Assembly: GCA_016169945.1 (NCBI GenBank)
Contig: JADLSH010000091.1
Location: 1-64,000 of the forward strand
Reading direction: 5' to 3'
DNA length: 64,000 nucleotides
Source of the DNA: Trachythela sp. YZ-2020
Lineage: Eukaryota > Cnidaria > Anthozoa > Malacalcyonacea > Clavulariidae
Numbering within the stretch: the first letter of the stretch is position 1; each line of letters opens with the position of its first letter. Of this stretch, positions 34,950 to 47,100 are shown in pieces. The notes under the pieces were generated by a model that did no database searches, was not told the DNA's origin, and saw only the letters and a list, made by a program, of their open reading frames with translations. Position numbers and translations under genes: made by a program.

Positions 34950-37140
34950 TGTCATTAATCGTTGTTCGTAAGGTATTTCACCAGTCTTTGTTCTTAAAAT
35001 CCATTGTGTTGTCTTCTGTGATATTGCTGCGTTTGCAAAAAAAGTATTTTGGGGCGATTAATTGAAAATTTGCAACAAGAAATTGTGACAAAACTGTTGT
35101 TATAAAAAGTCGCATTTATCATATATACATCACTTCCTGCTGTATCCTGGAGTGTTGAGTTACATTTCAAGCAATATTAAAGTTGGATCAGATTATAATA
35201 CACAATGCTTGTCAAGCCAAGGAAAGCACGCGTCGCACGGTATTTTAATATAAAACACAATAAATAAAACATATCTTCTATAGACTGACTGATATGATTG
35301 TTATAAACAGTGTTGAACCTTATCCTGTCTGGTATTCAAACTACAAACAAAATGGATTTTTTTAATGCTGACATATGGAATTGCTATAAAATATCGAGAT
35401 CCTTTGACTTTGTTTTCCGAAACTATATCGCCTAGTCGCCTACTGTGTGTAAACAATGCTATCCGGAGGTTAAATCTCGTTCAAGATTGTAAAATATCCC
35501 GCCTTGCCATCGCTAAAACTCGACGATCAAGAAGTATGTAGACGTATAACTTTCGGTTACCAAACGTATGGTAAAATTATCCAATAAAGGCAAATTCAAC
35601 GACTCTTCCGTGCGTGCGGTGCAACTTGAATATTTACGATAAAACATATAGTAGAACAAAAAACCTAAAAGGCTCACTTTCACTTCTTGAAGTTTATACT
35701 TCAAAGGAGTTATATACACAACTTTAAACCCAGGAGTTTATCAAGTTGTCTTAATGACACAGATACTTCAGTCAATTCTAATCTAATCTAGACACGGTTA
35801 ATCGGGAACTAGACAAACACTTGTTGTTCAAGAAAGAAAGGGCAGTGCACGCACGTGAAAAGTTAAAGCCGACCGAAGTGCATTATGGTAAAAAAATACC
35901 GGCGACCATAATGCATCGCGCTGGTTAAAATCGAGATTTCGCCCCCTATTTCAAAGATTAGGTCTGCTGCCTTGCTCGGTCGCTTCAGGCGACCTCCCTG
36001 CGGCAGCAACAAAAGGGATTTAGTATACAGTTATTTAGGACTTGCTAAAAGTATCAATATCACTGCTGCTGTGTCTGTGCATAATAATGTCTGTGAGACA
36101 TCAGTGTCCAATAGGCAATAAGCCGACTTATTTTAAAGTCTTTATCCTATAGTATAGACAAAATTTAGTATACAACTATGTTTTTATTTTGCTGTACTAC
36201 ACTCTACAGCTGATTCAATGAGAACTCTAACTCTGAAGGACTAAATTTTACATTTACGACATGTGACTACGCATCAGTTTCTATGAGTTATGTATGAAAA
36301 ATATTTTGTAAACCTGATGCGCAGATGCGCTATCATTCCTTTGCATATAGCCTATATTTCCAATACTATACTATATCGTAATTTGTATTTTCCCGCAGCT
36401 GCGGACGAGGCTATAAAATTTTGCCTTCACTCAGGCTTCAGACTTGTACATGTTTAATATAGAATCGGCAACAAGAAGGAAGTTCTCGAATAACATAAAT
36501 CATAATTTACCACATTTCCCTGAGAATTTTTGTATCTTACTACCTTTAAACTGTAAAATGCTTCAACAGATTTTAGAGTGGACATCAATCTCCGCATGTT
36601 TGCAGCTTAGCTAGTGTTTGGTATTAAAAAGCATAGTTAAAAATGTATATATTATTAACTAAAGGCCCTAAGGCCTCTATGCTCTATGGAATATTAATGA
36701 TGCTGCTGCATATATGGTTGCTCTGAGACCTTATTTATCTTTAAATAATAAACAATAAATAACAACGTTTACAAATAGCAACAATTCTAATGGCATATTA
36801 CAAGAATATTATAAATATAGGTTTCTATATTTCTAGTGACGATTGATTTAATAATATAGAATAGATCCAGAGGCGTCTGATATGAAACCGTGCTTGAGAG
36901 AACAACAGCTCAAAAGCATACAATTTTGGTTGGTTACTTGACTTGTCTGTTGACAAAACTGTTTACTACGTTTTTAAAACTTAAAAGCAAACAAAAACCA
37001 AATTTTGCAAGTGTTTTGAACTATATATGATTCTCAAGATATATTATACATAATATCCCACTCCTTGCAATTGAAGTGTATAATTTTCAAGTGGAAGCAT
37101 GTAATATGATACTTTTCCTCACCCCCTTAGGCAATAAAAA
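34950..37140. other. No gene seen
   Basis: Over 2 kb without supported genes. A short GC-rich patch GCTGCCTTGCTCGGTCGCTT at 35968-35987 resembles the interior of GC-rich MITEs. Confidence 0.55.
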
Positions 37141-37141
37141 T

Positions 37142-37506
37142 TCAAAGAGACACGTGACCAGCTCCAACCAGGGTTGTTTTGCAGGCTGCCCGTTTGGGAA
37201 AATATCCGAACTGCTTCTGAACTGAATCCTGGTCAACCTGAAATCCCCGACAAACTACCACCCTAGAATAGTCAGGCGGAAGCGCAAAGGCCAAGGAACT
37301 AGGCTGCCTATAACCGTTATAATTAATGCATAATGGCAATCGGGCAATAATATGAGTAATTTGGGATGCAAATTGTATTAAGGCCTGACCTTTCAGATCA
37401 GTGGGCCTGACCGAGGGCAAAATATTATCAGGACCTGACCGAGCGGGTTGGAGGACGGGGTGGGGATGAGGTTGTGGAGTGCTATGATAACCTATAGGAG
37501 ATAAAA
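37142..37506 (-). CDS. Unidentified open frame fragment
   Basis: A minus-strand frame of about 120 codons ends in a stop at 37142. Its upstream side is cut by the hAT-like MITE at 37507. Composition looks protein-like (IIARLPLCINYNGYRQPSSL, FALPPDYSRVVV), but I do not recognise a family. It may be part of a retroelement or a gene remnant. No start is defensible because the upstream codons come from the MITE. Confidence 0.3.
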
Positions 37507-37888
37507 GAATAGACGGATTTTCTGTGGGGGTGCGGGGGGGTGCGCACCCCCCAAAAATATTTTGCACCCCCCCAAAACGTTTTCCACCCCACCTAGAGAA
37601 ATTTGCACCCCCCCAAAAAAATTTAAATGCTCATTGGGATAAATGACAGTAGTGTGATTGAAATAAAGATTTTGAACTAAGTAAGACTAAAAACAAGGAT
37701 TTTGAAATAAATAAGACAAAAAAATCTCAAAATTTTCTGGGGGCCCCCATTGGCAACTGTCCCCCCAGACCCCTGCTGCAGCTTGCTCGGCGGCGCTACG
37801 CACCCTGTCGCTCACCTCCACCCTAAATTCTTGGCACCCCCCCTAAATTTTCGGCACCCACCCAGAGCAAAATCTGAAAATCCGAGAT
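37507..37888. mobile_element. hAT-like MITE rich in CCCCCC/GGGGGG
   Basis: The left end AATAGACGGATTTTC and the right end GAAAATCCGAGATGG are imperfect complements. The left end is nearly identical to the ends of the better-defined element at 58991-59951. The interior repeats TTGCACCCCCCCAAAA. Confidence 0.65.
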
Positions 37889-38024
37889 GGCAAAGATAGT
37901 TTAAAAGGAAAAATATATTCACGACCTGAATATATTCAGGGGGGAGGGAGGGGGTGAAGATTAACTGTAGTTTTCATTTATGTAGTTATGGCTGTCGTGG
38001 CCAATGGTCGTGGCCAAGTCATGC

Positions 38025-38516
38025 TCAACGATTTGAAACAGATAAATATGGAACCCTTCTATTACATCTTTCACCATGACTTATGCCGTGAGTCGTGACC
38101 AACACGATCAAGTGGAGATATGGATTTAAGCTTGTTTCCACTTCAACCATATCATTCCGAAACGTATACCGCATTCCTTTGAATTTATTTACTGGAAACT
38201 CGGCCAAAATCTTTGTTCCATATTTTTGCCAGTGTTCGTGTTTATGGGAACTTCGGCACGGTAAATACCGATGAATGTTTGTCATAATGTGAAAACAGTA
38301 ATCATCCAATGGCATCCAGTCTGGTACGTTGAAATATTGATAACACAAGGTATTTGTAATTCCAAGGTATTTGTGCACGGTGAGGTCGTCTGAACATGTC
38401 AAGTTTCCAAACCATACTGTATCTCGGTGGACCACATAGACATAGTCAGCTAGATCACTGTTTGTCGCGATTACACACAGACGAATGATTGGACGAGCTA
38501 CATTTTCTTTCTCCAA
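38025..38516 (-). CDS. Hypothetical open frame upstream of histone H4
   Basis: A minus-strand open frame of ~163 codons, divergent to H4, ends at 38025. It lacks an early ATG: an in-frame TGA lies just upstream of its first codons, and the first Met falls at about residue 70 (DWMPLDDYC). It could be an internal or 3' exon, or a relic. Residues such as NVPDWMPLDDYCFHIMTNIH and HEHWQKYGTKILAEFPVN look protein-like, but I recognise no family. A TATAAA lies at 38541-38546 on the same strand. Confidence 0.35.
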   Translation of the reverse strand: MEKENVARPIIRLCVIATNSDLADYVYVVHRDTVWFGNLTCSDDLTVHKYLGITNTLCYQYFNVPDWMPLDDYCFHIMTNIHRYLPCRSSHKHEHWQKYGTKILAEFPVNKFKGMRYTFRNDMVEVETSLNPYLHLIVLVTTHGISHGERCNRRVPYLSVSNR

Positions 38517-38738
38517 GTTCGGTCAGACCGAGCATCCATCTTTATAGGTTCGTATAAAAGAAACTTTGCATTAAACAACCAAAGAAAGCCAGAGTATATG
38601 AGCTTGTGAAAGCTAGAGGATCAAAATTAACATTTAACGCATCAGTGGTAATGAGTTATCATAATTTTAAACCAATCAATGATCAGCGAATACTAATGAG
38701 TATATGTCTTCTCAGACGTCCGACCCACAACACAAACA

Positions 38739-38746
38739 TATATAAG
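38739..38746 (+). promoter_or_regulatory. TATA box of histone H4
   Basis: TATATAAG about 70 bp before the H4 start codon, a usual arrangement for replication-dependent histone genes. Confidence 0.75.
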
Positions 38747-38809
38747 TGCGCCAACGAATTTCAAAATCATTCGATTTCAAAAGTCAAAGGCAAACGAAGA
38801 AAATATTGA

Positions 38810-39124
<315 letters not shown>

Positions 39125-39162
39125 ATGATTACATTCTGAAAGACTACTAACTATAAACAAAC

Positions 39163-39178
39163 GGCTCTTTTAAGAGCC
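39163..39178 (+). terminator. Histone 3' stem-loop
   Basis: GGCTCTTTTAAGAGCC, the SLBP-bound stem-loop, 38 bp after the H4 stop codon. An A/G-rich stretch (AAAAGAATACGAACGAAA, about 39190-39207) sits where the U7-binding element is expected. Confidence 0.95.
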
Positions 39179-39209
39179 ATCAAATCTCCTAAAAGAATAC
39201 GAACGAAAT

Positions 39210-42200
39210 TCCATGATTTGTATGTTGCAATTTTAAGTATTCTTCCTGAGAACAAAATTCTATATTCAACTTGCCGAAGATGACAAGAAAATGTCGATTT
39301 GAGTACTATAACTGAGCTGCCATATATATTATCAGCTTCGATCTATATTATCTTGCATAAGAATAAGACGCTTACAATATTTCGGGTTTTAAACTAAGGA
39401 AATTGTTATATTTGGTCTCTATTTGTTGAACACATGATGTTTTGAATGTCCTTAATCGAGAGCCTGTCTTTTGATTCCCAAGGATGCTGGGTCAGTAATC
39501 ATTTCAGTATTGTCTAGTTATTTCACTTTTCATGCGATTATGTAGAAAACTATTCAGCCCAGGACAAAATATAATTTCCATTCATCTCCTTTAAAAAGTA
39601 ACTGACATTATGATGCAGTACTTAAGTTAAAACTGGTTTAGGGAAATTATGCTCCAAGTATCGAAAACCCCTCCTGGTTAGGTCTAAAATATATGTACAT
39701 ACAGTAACTACTCATTTTTGGTTTCAATTTCCACCTACAAAACTGAAAACTCTTAAACATCCCCCTCCTAGCTAGAAGGTGTTAGTAGATGGAATACTTG
39801 CTTCATTTTCTACCTCGTGGCATAAAACACGCGCACTTTATTTATTAACCACGTCCATAACCACGTCCATGACCTATTTAAATATGTCAGTGTATCTCGC
39901 TTAGCGTGCTCGAGAAGCCGCGGGAAACGAGTGAAGTCTAGGGTGTTCAACTGTGTGTCGTTTGCCTCGGGCATTCCATCGAAGTTTAGAATACTGTAAG
40001 TGAATGCTGTGCTTGTTTTGACGAAATCAAATTTACTCGTTTCAGCGCGCTTAAAGCACTAGTAATTAGAATCATAATAAAATGAGAAGAATACAAGGGT
40101 TCACCTCTGGATGACCCATGGTCATGCGTAATTACAAGCAGGATTTTTGGAGATACGCCAATTCCTGCGACTGCGCATCCAACCAAATATGAAGTGAACA
40201 CATAAATATGTTAACTCTTCCAGTCCCAGCTGCATGTTATATTTCACTCAAATTCAATTAGAAGACGTTGCAAAGGAGAGAGGAAGAACAATTTGTATAA
40301 TAAATTCTATATTTTAAATGCAATTAAGAATCTTCTGGAATAAATGTACAACAAAACGTCCGTCTTCCGTCGAACGAATACACAAAGAAAATTGCGGGAG
40401 ACTATTATAATAATGTACTACCATTTGCGAGCTTCTGTAAGGCGTTTATTTATAACCAGGTTTCAAAATGTTTCGCAGAGTTATTCGTAGACTTGCTCCA
40501 AATCTCTCTCTCTGTTTTCCGAAAAAGAATTTTCAAAGCAGGAGAGGAAAAGAAGAGAAAGGAAAGGAAAGGAAAGGAAAAGAGATGAGAGGGAGAGTTG
40601 CTAAACTCGACGTGAATTCAATCGTATTATAAATTTCGCGGGAAGAAAATGACGTGTGAATGGGCAGAAGTTCACGTCCCACATTTATGTCAATGCTGCA
40701 TATCAGTGATGCTTCTGAGTTTGTTACAATTAATTCATTTTTAGCACGAGTATAGGAGAAAGCACGCCAACAAAAGTTTTGTCAATAATAACTTTGTCTC
40801 CAGAATCGAACTCCGGCGTCTGTCTTCAATATATAAATGAGTCCGTACTTAACCAATTTTTGACGAGAAGATCGACTATTCGAACAGTCGAAGGCTTGAC
40901 AGTTTTTTTGAGAAAGTCCTTGGCGTAGATTTAAACTGGACCTGCTCTCGCGTGATTTCAATCTCTCTTTGAGATTGAAAGATTTGAAATATGTGCAGTG
41001 TATAAAAAGCATTCAACTCATATTCACGTTTTTCATATAGCCACAATGGAGCTGTCCATTTGATTTAAAATATATGAATAACTACTGAGTTCGATAAGGA
41101 AAATACAGTGCACTAGATTTTAGTGAATATTTTTGCAATTTGAAAGAAGGGGACCATGCATGGGAAAACTTCTTTCCTTTCAAAAATCAGTTTGAGATGC
41201 CCCCACTATGTTTTGTGGTATTATTACTTTAGCTTTAATTGAAGTCTCAGAGTTTTATACTGGTTAAAATGATTATCAAATTCCTATAACCCGTTGAGAT
41301 ATTTGACTGATCAAAATAACCAACAGTTTACCTTCTACAATCACTTAAGGTAGCGACAATAATATTTCAACTTGTACAAATTACGGAAATTAGGTCAAAA
41401 ACCAAATTATGGAAATTAGGTCAAAAAGGCGCCCACCTATCTATTCTAAAACTGATGATTTGTGGTCCCTAAACATCACGGTTTCGTAATACCAGAAAAG
41501 AAAGGGGGGGGGGGCATTCTTTTTGGAAACCCTGTATTGAAGACTTTGTTATATTGTTTGGACTTTTCATTTGGACTTTTCATTGTTTTTACTTTCCATT
41601 ATTATTATTTATTATTATTTAAACTTATTTAATCACGGTAGCCTTTCAGAAGTACGTCTGTTTTTCAAAGGGCCGTGAGTTCATTCAAATATTTACATAG
41701 GAAAAAAAGAAAATTTAAAAAGCGAGAAAAACAGGAAATTTAAGTAAACTATTTACATGGATGTAGTTGATTACACTATAAATGGGATAGGACCAATGGT
41801 TAGGACAAACGTTTTATGACATTCACTATACGTTTTATGACATTCACTATACTCCTTCCTTTATGTTTATATATATTCAGGCATCGTTCTCTAAAGACTA
41901 ATTAATATACTTATAATATATATACATCCTAAGACAAGTACATTAGCGACCTCGTCTGATCATTAAATTTCAAAATTTCTACGTTTTATATTTTCTCTCA
42001 TACAAACGTCATATTAACCTGCGCTCTTGTTATCATTCAAAAATAATGACCTGGTACCCATGTGCGAAGAAAGGTGATCCTGAAATTCAATACAAGAACT
42101 AAACAAGACGATTTTTATGGACTGAAAATTTTCGACAAACAGAATCATGATGACTTAAATATAGAACACTCTATCTTCCATCACACATGTCTACCTGTCC

Positions 42201-42600
42201 AAATTTCCGTTAAAAACAACACCATATTTGGTTATCTCACGTCCCATAAAACCCCGTCCAACACCGTACGGTGCTTAACAGCATTCACAAATTGCCTCGA
42301 AAACATACATTCCGTAATGCCTTTGGCATTCTAAGATCAAGTGGAATTTGCAGTATGTTAATAAACTAATTCGTAGTGACGACTGCGCATGCAAGCACCT
42401 GAAAAAGAGAAACAGATATAATAATTCAGTTTTTGGCTGCGCATTTAAAGGGTCGGTATGTACCTATATGAACAGGCTTTGTGATTGGTTGGTTATGACA
42501 ATAAAAGACAATAAACTATAGAAATCGTCTTTCTAAAGAACGAGTCACAAAACATGTTCATATTAATTAAGTAGGTACTTACCACATTTAAATGACGCGT
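39210..42600. other. No gene seen; minor simple repeats
   Basis: No supported gene. Contains an AAAGG pentamer run (about 40555-40580), a 25-bp direct repeat ATGGAAATTAGGTCAAAAA (41379-41428), a duplicated GTTTTATGACATTCACTATA (41810-41851), and a 90-codon plus frame at 42062 without recognisable identity. Confidence 0.5.
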
Positions 42601-42855
42601 TCTAAAGTTCGTTCACACGATCCGGTTTGTCGGATCCAATTGTATCAGGTCCGATTATTTGATGCCTGTTCAAACAATCCGATCTTACCGGTGTTTAACC
42701 CGCGATCAGGCCCTAGCGGTGACCTGTTTATTTAGCGGGATAGTCGGCTTCTTTTCATCTTGTCGGATGGAAATAGAGCAGGACTGGTTCTATTTCGATC
42801 AGATTTTTCAGACTGACGGATCCGACTGTCGGAAGGTGAGAACGCGTACGAATTG
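42601..42855. mobile_element. MITE with GTTCACAC-type ends
   Basis: The left part AAAGTTCGTTCACACGATCC, with GTCGGATCC following, pairs imperfectly with GGATCCGACTGTCGGAAGG and AGAACGCGTACG at the right. The end motif resembles the clean element at 47293-47465. Confidence 0.6.
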
Positions 42856-42859
42856 GGCT

Positions 42860-43705
42860 TTAACCATTGAACTATATACAAACTGGAACGCTAACTCAAT
42901 ACGGCAACCCTGATAATAGGATGAAGCCAAGCTAGTTTTTCTGGGTTTTGAGTTGAAATACTTAACGCCGAACATTGGGCTGTATATGAAATTGAAGCTA
43001 TTAAAAAGTTCTATTGGATATAACAACTTCTAGCCAGCGTGGCCGGCCCTCGTTGGAAGGGAAAAGAAAAACAGGGAATGAGGGCCTGCAAGAAAACCCT
43101 GCTTTCATGACTAAACGCCGTTCAATTTTTGAACGTAGAATTTGATTGGTCAACACTAAGAATTAATTGACATGTTTACGCACACAGGAATATATTATTA
43201 CATTTCTTCGTCTTGATTGACATGTTTATGCACAAGCGAATACATTTCCTTCGGTTTGGGGTTTCCCCTATAGTCCAGCTGCATTTGTATTGGTCAATTT
43301 TAATGAGCCTTTATTAGGGCGTTTAGTCATGAAAGCTGGGTTTTCTTGCAGGCCCTCTTTCCCTGTTCTTCTTTTCCCCTCCAACGAGGGCCGGCCACGC
43401 AGGCTAAACAACTTCAAGACTTTAGGCAAAATGGAAATACTTAAAAAATACAAAAACAACTGCAATTTTGTAAAATACGGCAAATTTTCCATCAAAGTTT
43501 TAAGTATTTCCCTTTTACCTAAAGTCTTTAAGTTTTTATATCAAATATAACTTTTTAATAGCTTCAATTTCATATACAGCCCAATGTTCGGCGTTAAGTA
43601 TTTCAACTCAAAACTCTGGCTTCAAAATTAAGCTGGCTTCAACCCCCCCCCCCTGCGTTAGCGTTCCAGTCTATTATAGTTCAATGGCTTTAACCGGCTG
43701 GCTCA
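42860..43705. repeat. Three nested palindromes
   Basis: The outer arms (42860-43020 and 43552-43705) share GAAATACTTAACGCCGAACA then TTGGGCTGTATATGAAATTG. The inner arms (43033-43127 and 43316-43404) share TGGCCGGCCCTCGTTGGA and TCATGACTAAAC. A third palindrome at 43418-43530 (GACTTTAGGCAAAATGGAAA) lies inside the outer one. It sits just past the 3' end of the receptor gene. Confidence 0.82.
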
Positions 43706-43722
43706 CCTCAAAGATTACACGA

Positions 43723-44112
43723 TCACGATAAGCTTCTCCACTTCCCTGTTAAAATTGGTTCAATCAACTCAGACTGTTCGATTTCCTTTAAGCAGCCGAC
43801 CAGCATTTCACGAGAGAAGTCTTCCCTGCGGTTAAAGATCGATAACATTTTCTCAGCCCGAGCACGATTATCACTGTATATCATGTTGTATCTAATGTCG
43901 TCTCTTTCTGCTGTGGCTATATCCAAGAGACCAGCAAGGCTGTCCCAGTCCACAACAATGCGCCGGCTTAATCTGAACATCTCACGAGGGGAGAGAGGTG
44001 TGTTTCGTAACTGGACGTTCTCAGAGACTTCAGGTTGCGAAGGTGGCAAAGGTTGCGAAGATTGCGAAGGTGGTTTCAGGTTGCGAAGGTTTTCCACTTC
44101 GTCACTTTCATT
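43723..44112 (-). CDS. Terminal exon: second death domain
   Basis: 129 codons and stop, entering in phase 0 after TTTTTCTCTAAACAG. A Pro/Ser-rich linker (PPSQSSQPLPPSQPE) is followed by RRIVVDWDSLAGLLDIATAE and RDDIRYN, then ARAEKMLSIFNRREDFSREM, the six-helix death-fold pattern. Its similarity to the preceding exon's domain (VxxDWDxLAGLxDI..xERxxIR) suggests an internal duplication. Confidence 0.88.
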   Translation of the reverse strand, partial: NESDEVENLRNLKPPSQSSQPLPPSQPEVSENVQLRNTPLSPREMFRLSRRIVVDWDSLAGLLDIATAERDDIRYNMIYSDNRARAEKMLSIFNRREDFSREMLVGCLKEIEQSELIEPILTGKWRSLS

Positions 44113-47100
44113 CTGTTTAGAGAAAAACAACATTTCCTTGTATTAAATTACCGAGGGTAAGAATAGATGCCGTAAACGTATTGCCGTTCAAGAACTAAAA
44201 AGCCCTACTTTTCAATAACTTAGCCAAACTTGAGACGAGAAGTTTATTAAGGTTTATACAGCTAAAATGCGAACACGTAAGATCTAACATAGACTTTTAT
44301 GGCGGGACTGAAAATAGATATAACATAACATAACATAACATAACATAACATAACATAACATACACTTTATTTACTCTCGAATTTACAGAGTAGCTCAAAC
44401 AAATGAGCTAATATCTTCGAGCATGCAATATCTATTTGAATAAATATATACTCCCATATATATGGAAATGTGCAAATATTACACCTGTACCTAAAACACC
44501 TAAAGTAAACGATATTAATAACGATCTCAGACCCATCTCTCTAACTCCGTCCGTTTCAAAAATAGCTGAGGACTATGTAGTACAAAAACATGTAAAACCA
44601 GCAGTAATAAAATATATCCGACCCGACCAATATGGTTGTATTCCAGGATCTTCAACTACTCATGCCCTCATCAATCTCACCCACCATTGGCTGAAGGCCA
44701 CTGATGGTACCAGCGCCGATGTGAGAATCCTAATCATGGACTATAAAAAAGCCTTTGACATAATAGATCATAATTTGCTTATCGCAAAATTAAAACAACT
44801 TGGAATAAATCCTCATATAATTAACTGGATCTGTGATTTCCTTAGTGACAGGCGACAAAGAGTTAAACTGGGTAGCGACCTGTTCTCAGAATGGAAAGAA
44901 GTCCTTGCGGGAGTGCCCCAGGGCACTAAACTGGGACCATGGCTTTTTCTAATAATGATAAACGATCTAGAAATACCTTCCTCCGATGGAAACGTAATAT
45001 TTGTTGATGATACCACAACTTTCGAAATCGTTCACAAAGACCAAACAAGCCTTGCACAAACAATGGCCGACCAAGTATCAGTTTGGTCCGAAAACAACAA
45101 ATTCCAGCTCCAGCCCAGGAAATGTAAAGAACTAAGAATTTCCTTCAAAAGAGACCCAACTTTATACGAGAGTCTACACATAAATGGAAATACCATAGAC
45201 GTTGCAAAATCTGTAAAAGTCCTAGGAATAACTTTACAAGATAAGATGAAATGGAACCAACGCATAGAAAACATTACAAAGAAAGCATCGAAAAGACTAT
45301 ATTTCCTTTCCCAATTAAAGAAAGCGAAGATACAACCAAATAACTTAGTCCAATTTTACATCACATGTATTCGATCGATTTTGACGTATGCTTGCCAAGT
45401 CTTTCATTTCAATCTACCAGACTGTTTAAGTTCCGCTCTAGAACAAATCCAGAAACGGGCACTGAGGATTATTTATGGCTATGACATACCATACTGTGCC
45501 GCTCTTGAAAAATCAGGACTTCCCAAACTCTCTGACTACCGACTAAAAATGTGTGACGAATTCCTTGCTAAGATTTTAGCTAATCCAAAGGATCAACTTT
45601 TTAATCTGCTTCCATACAATAAGCAAACAATGGATTCCTTGAGGAGAACAAGACATTTTACTGTTCCTGTGTGTAACACGGACCGTTTTAGACTATCCTT
45701 TATAAACTCAAGCGCCAAACGATATAATGATTTGAATTAGATAAAATTTAGTAAATTCTTAATAACTTCAAAGTTTAAAAGATTAAATAATTCTTGTATT
45801 CATAGTCATACTTATTATAGTACTTGTACATATACTTTTAAAACTTATACCTTAACAATTCAGTTCTCAGCTGTAACAAGGTTATTTAATAAACGATCTA
45901 TCTATCTATCTATATCTATATCTATGTATACACTTTAATTTAAGAAAATTCCAGTGAAGTACTAGTATTTGTTTCGTATAGTATAGTTTTAGGGATTTTA
46001 CTCTGTATGTATTTATCTTATAGTTGATACAGAATGAATATAATGAACAAATTAACCTGTATAAATATTAGTTATCATTACTCTTCTTTTTATACCAACT
46101 GCATGATATTCAATCTCATTCTTAAATTAAACGAACTCTTAAAACTTTCAAGTAAGTTTTAGTGTAAGTATTTTTTTTGTTTTTATGCTTCGTAATAGAG
46201 ACATGACTTTCAATTGTTTAATTGAGCATTGGAACCATGACTTTTGCGACGTATAGTTCAAGAAGTATGCAGTCTATGCATGCATGCATCTTGCATGTTA
46301 TTGCTATTTAGTATAATTTCAGTAGTAAATAATGGCTTTCAAGTGTTTTGATTGGTTGGCTGAGCAGTAAATCTGAGGCATTACTAACTAGCCGGAGTAG
46401 GAAGTAAATTATATTCATAACGGAAGCGCATGTTGTTGTATTAGTTAACTTTATGCATTTTTTACTACTGAAATTATACTAAAACAATTATTTACCTCAG
46501 TCTCGGTGATTATCGGTGATCCACCTCGACCTCGTCTCGGTGAATATTCACCGATAATCACCTCGACTTCCGTAAATAATTGTTAAATATAGTGCTACTT
46601 ATTTTTACCTGCATCATTAAAATATTGATTATTTGTTAACTGAAATTATTAATTAATCAAAAAGAGCAAATATATAAATTATTTACAGTTTAAAATTTCT
46701 AAGTAAAAGTAAAAATTATCGCATCATGTCATAGGCGTAGGAAGCAACTTCAAGTTGGAGGGGCACCTCTTCTATTAGGAAAGGGCACTTTTTCCATTGT
46801 TTTACCTGGAGAAAGGTCACTTTGAAAAAACTTCGGGGGGGGGGGGCACGTGCCCTGCATCATATGCACTTTCAAAAAAGCAAACGTTCAGATGAACGGC
46901 CCCTGGATTTATGTCGTTATATTTATTTTATATTGGGTGGAGTGGATTGTGGAAAATTTTGGTCATAATTAAATACCTCGTTTCCCACAGCAAGTATTTC
47001 GTTTTTCAAATCGTGTAGTCCCAATTCTTTGACACATTTTTCCAGAATATGACGACAGAAATCCTCACTGTCGTTAAAAAGCTTGAAAATTTGTTTGGCT

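Noticed and set aside
44813..45274. Minus-strand frames inside the LINE
   Set aside because: Shadows of the reverse-transcriptase frame.
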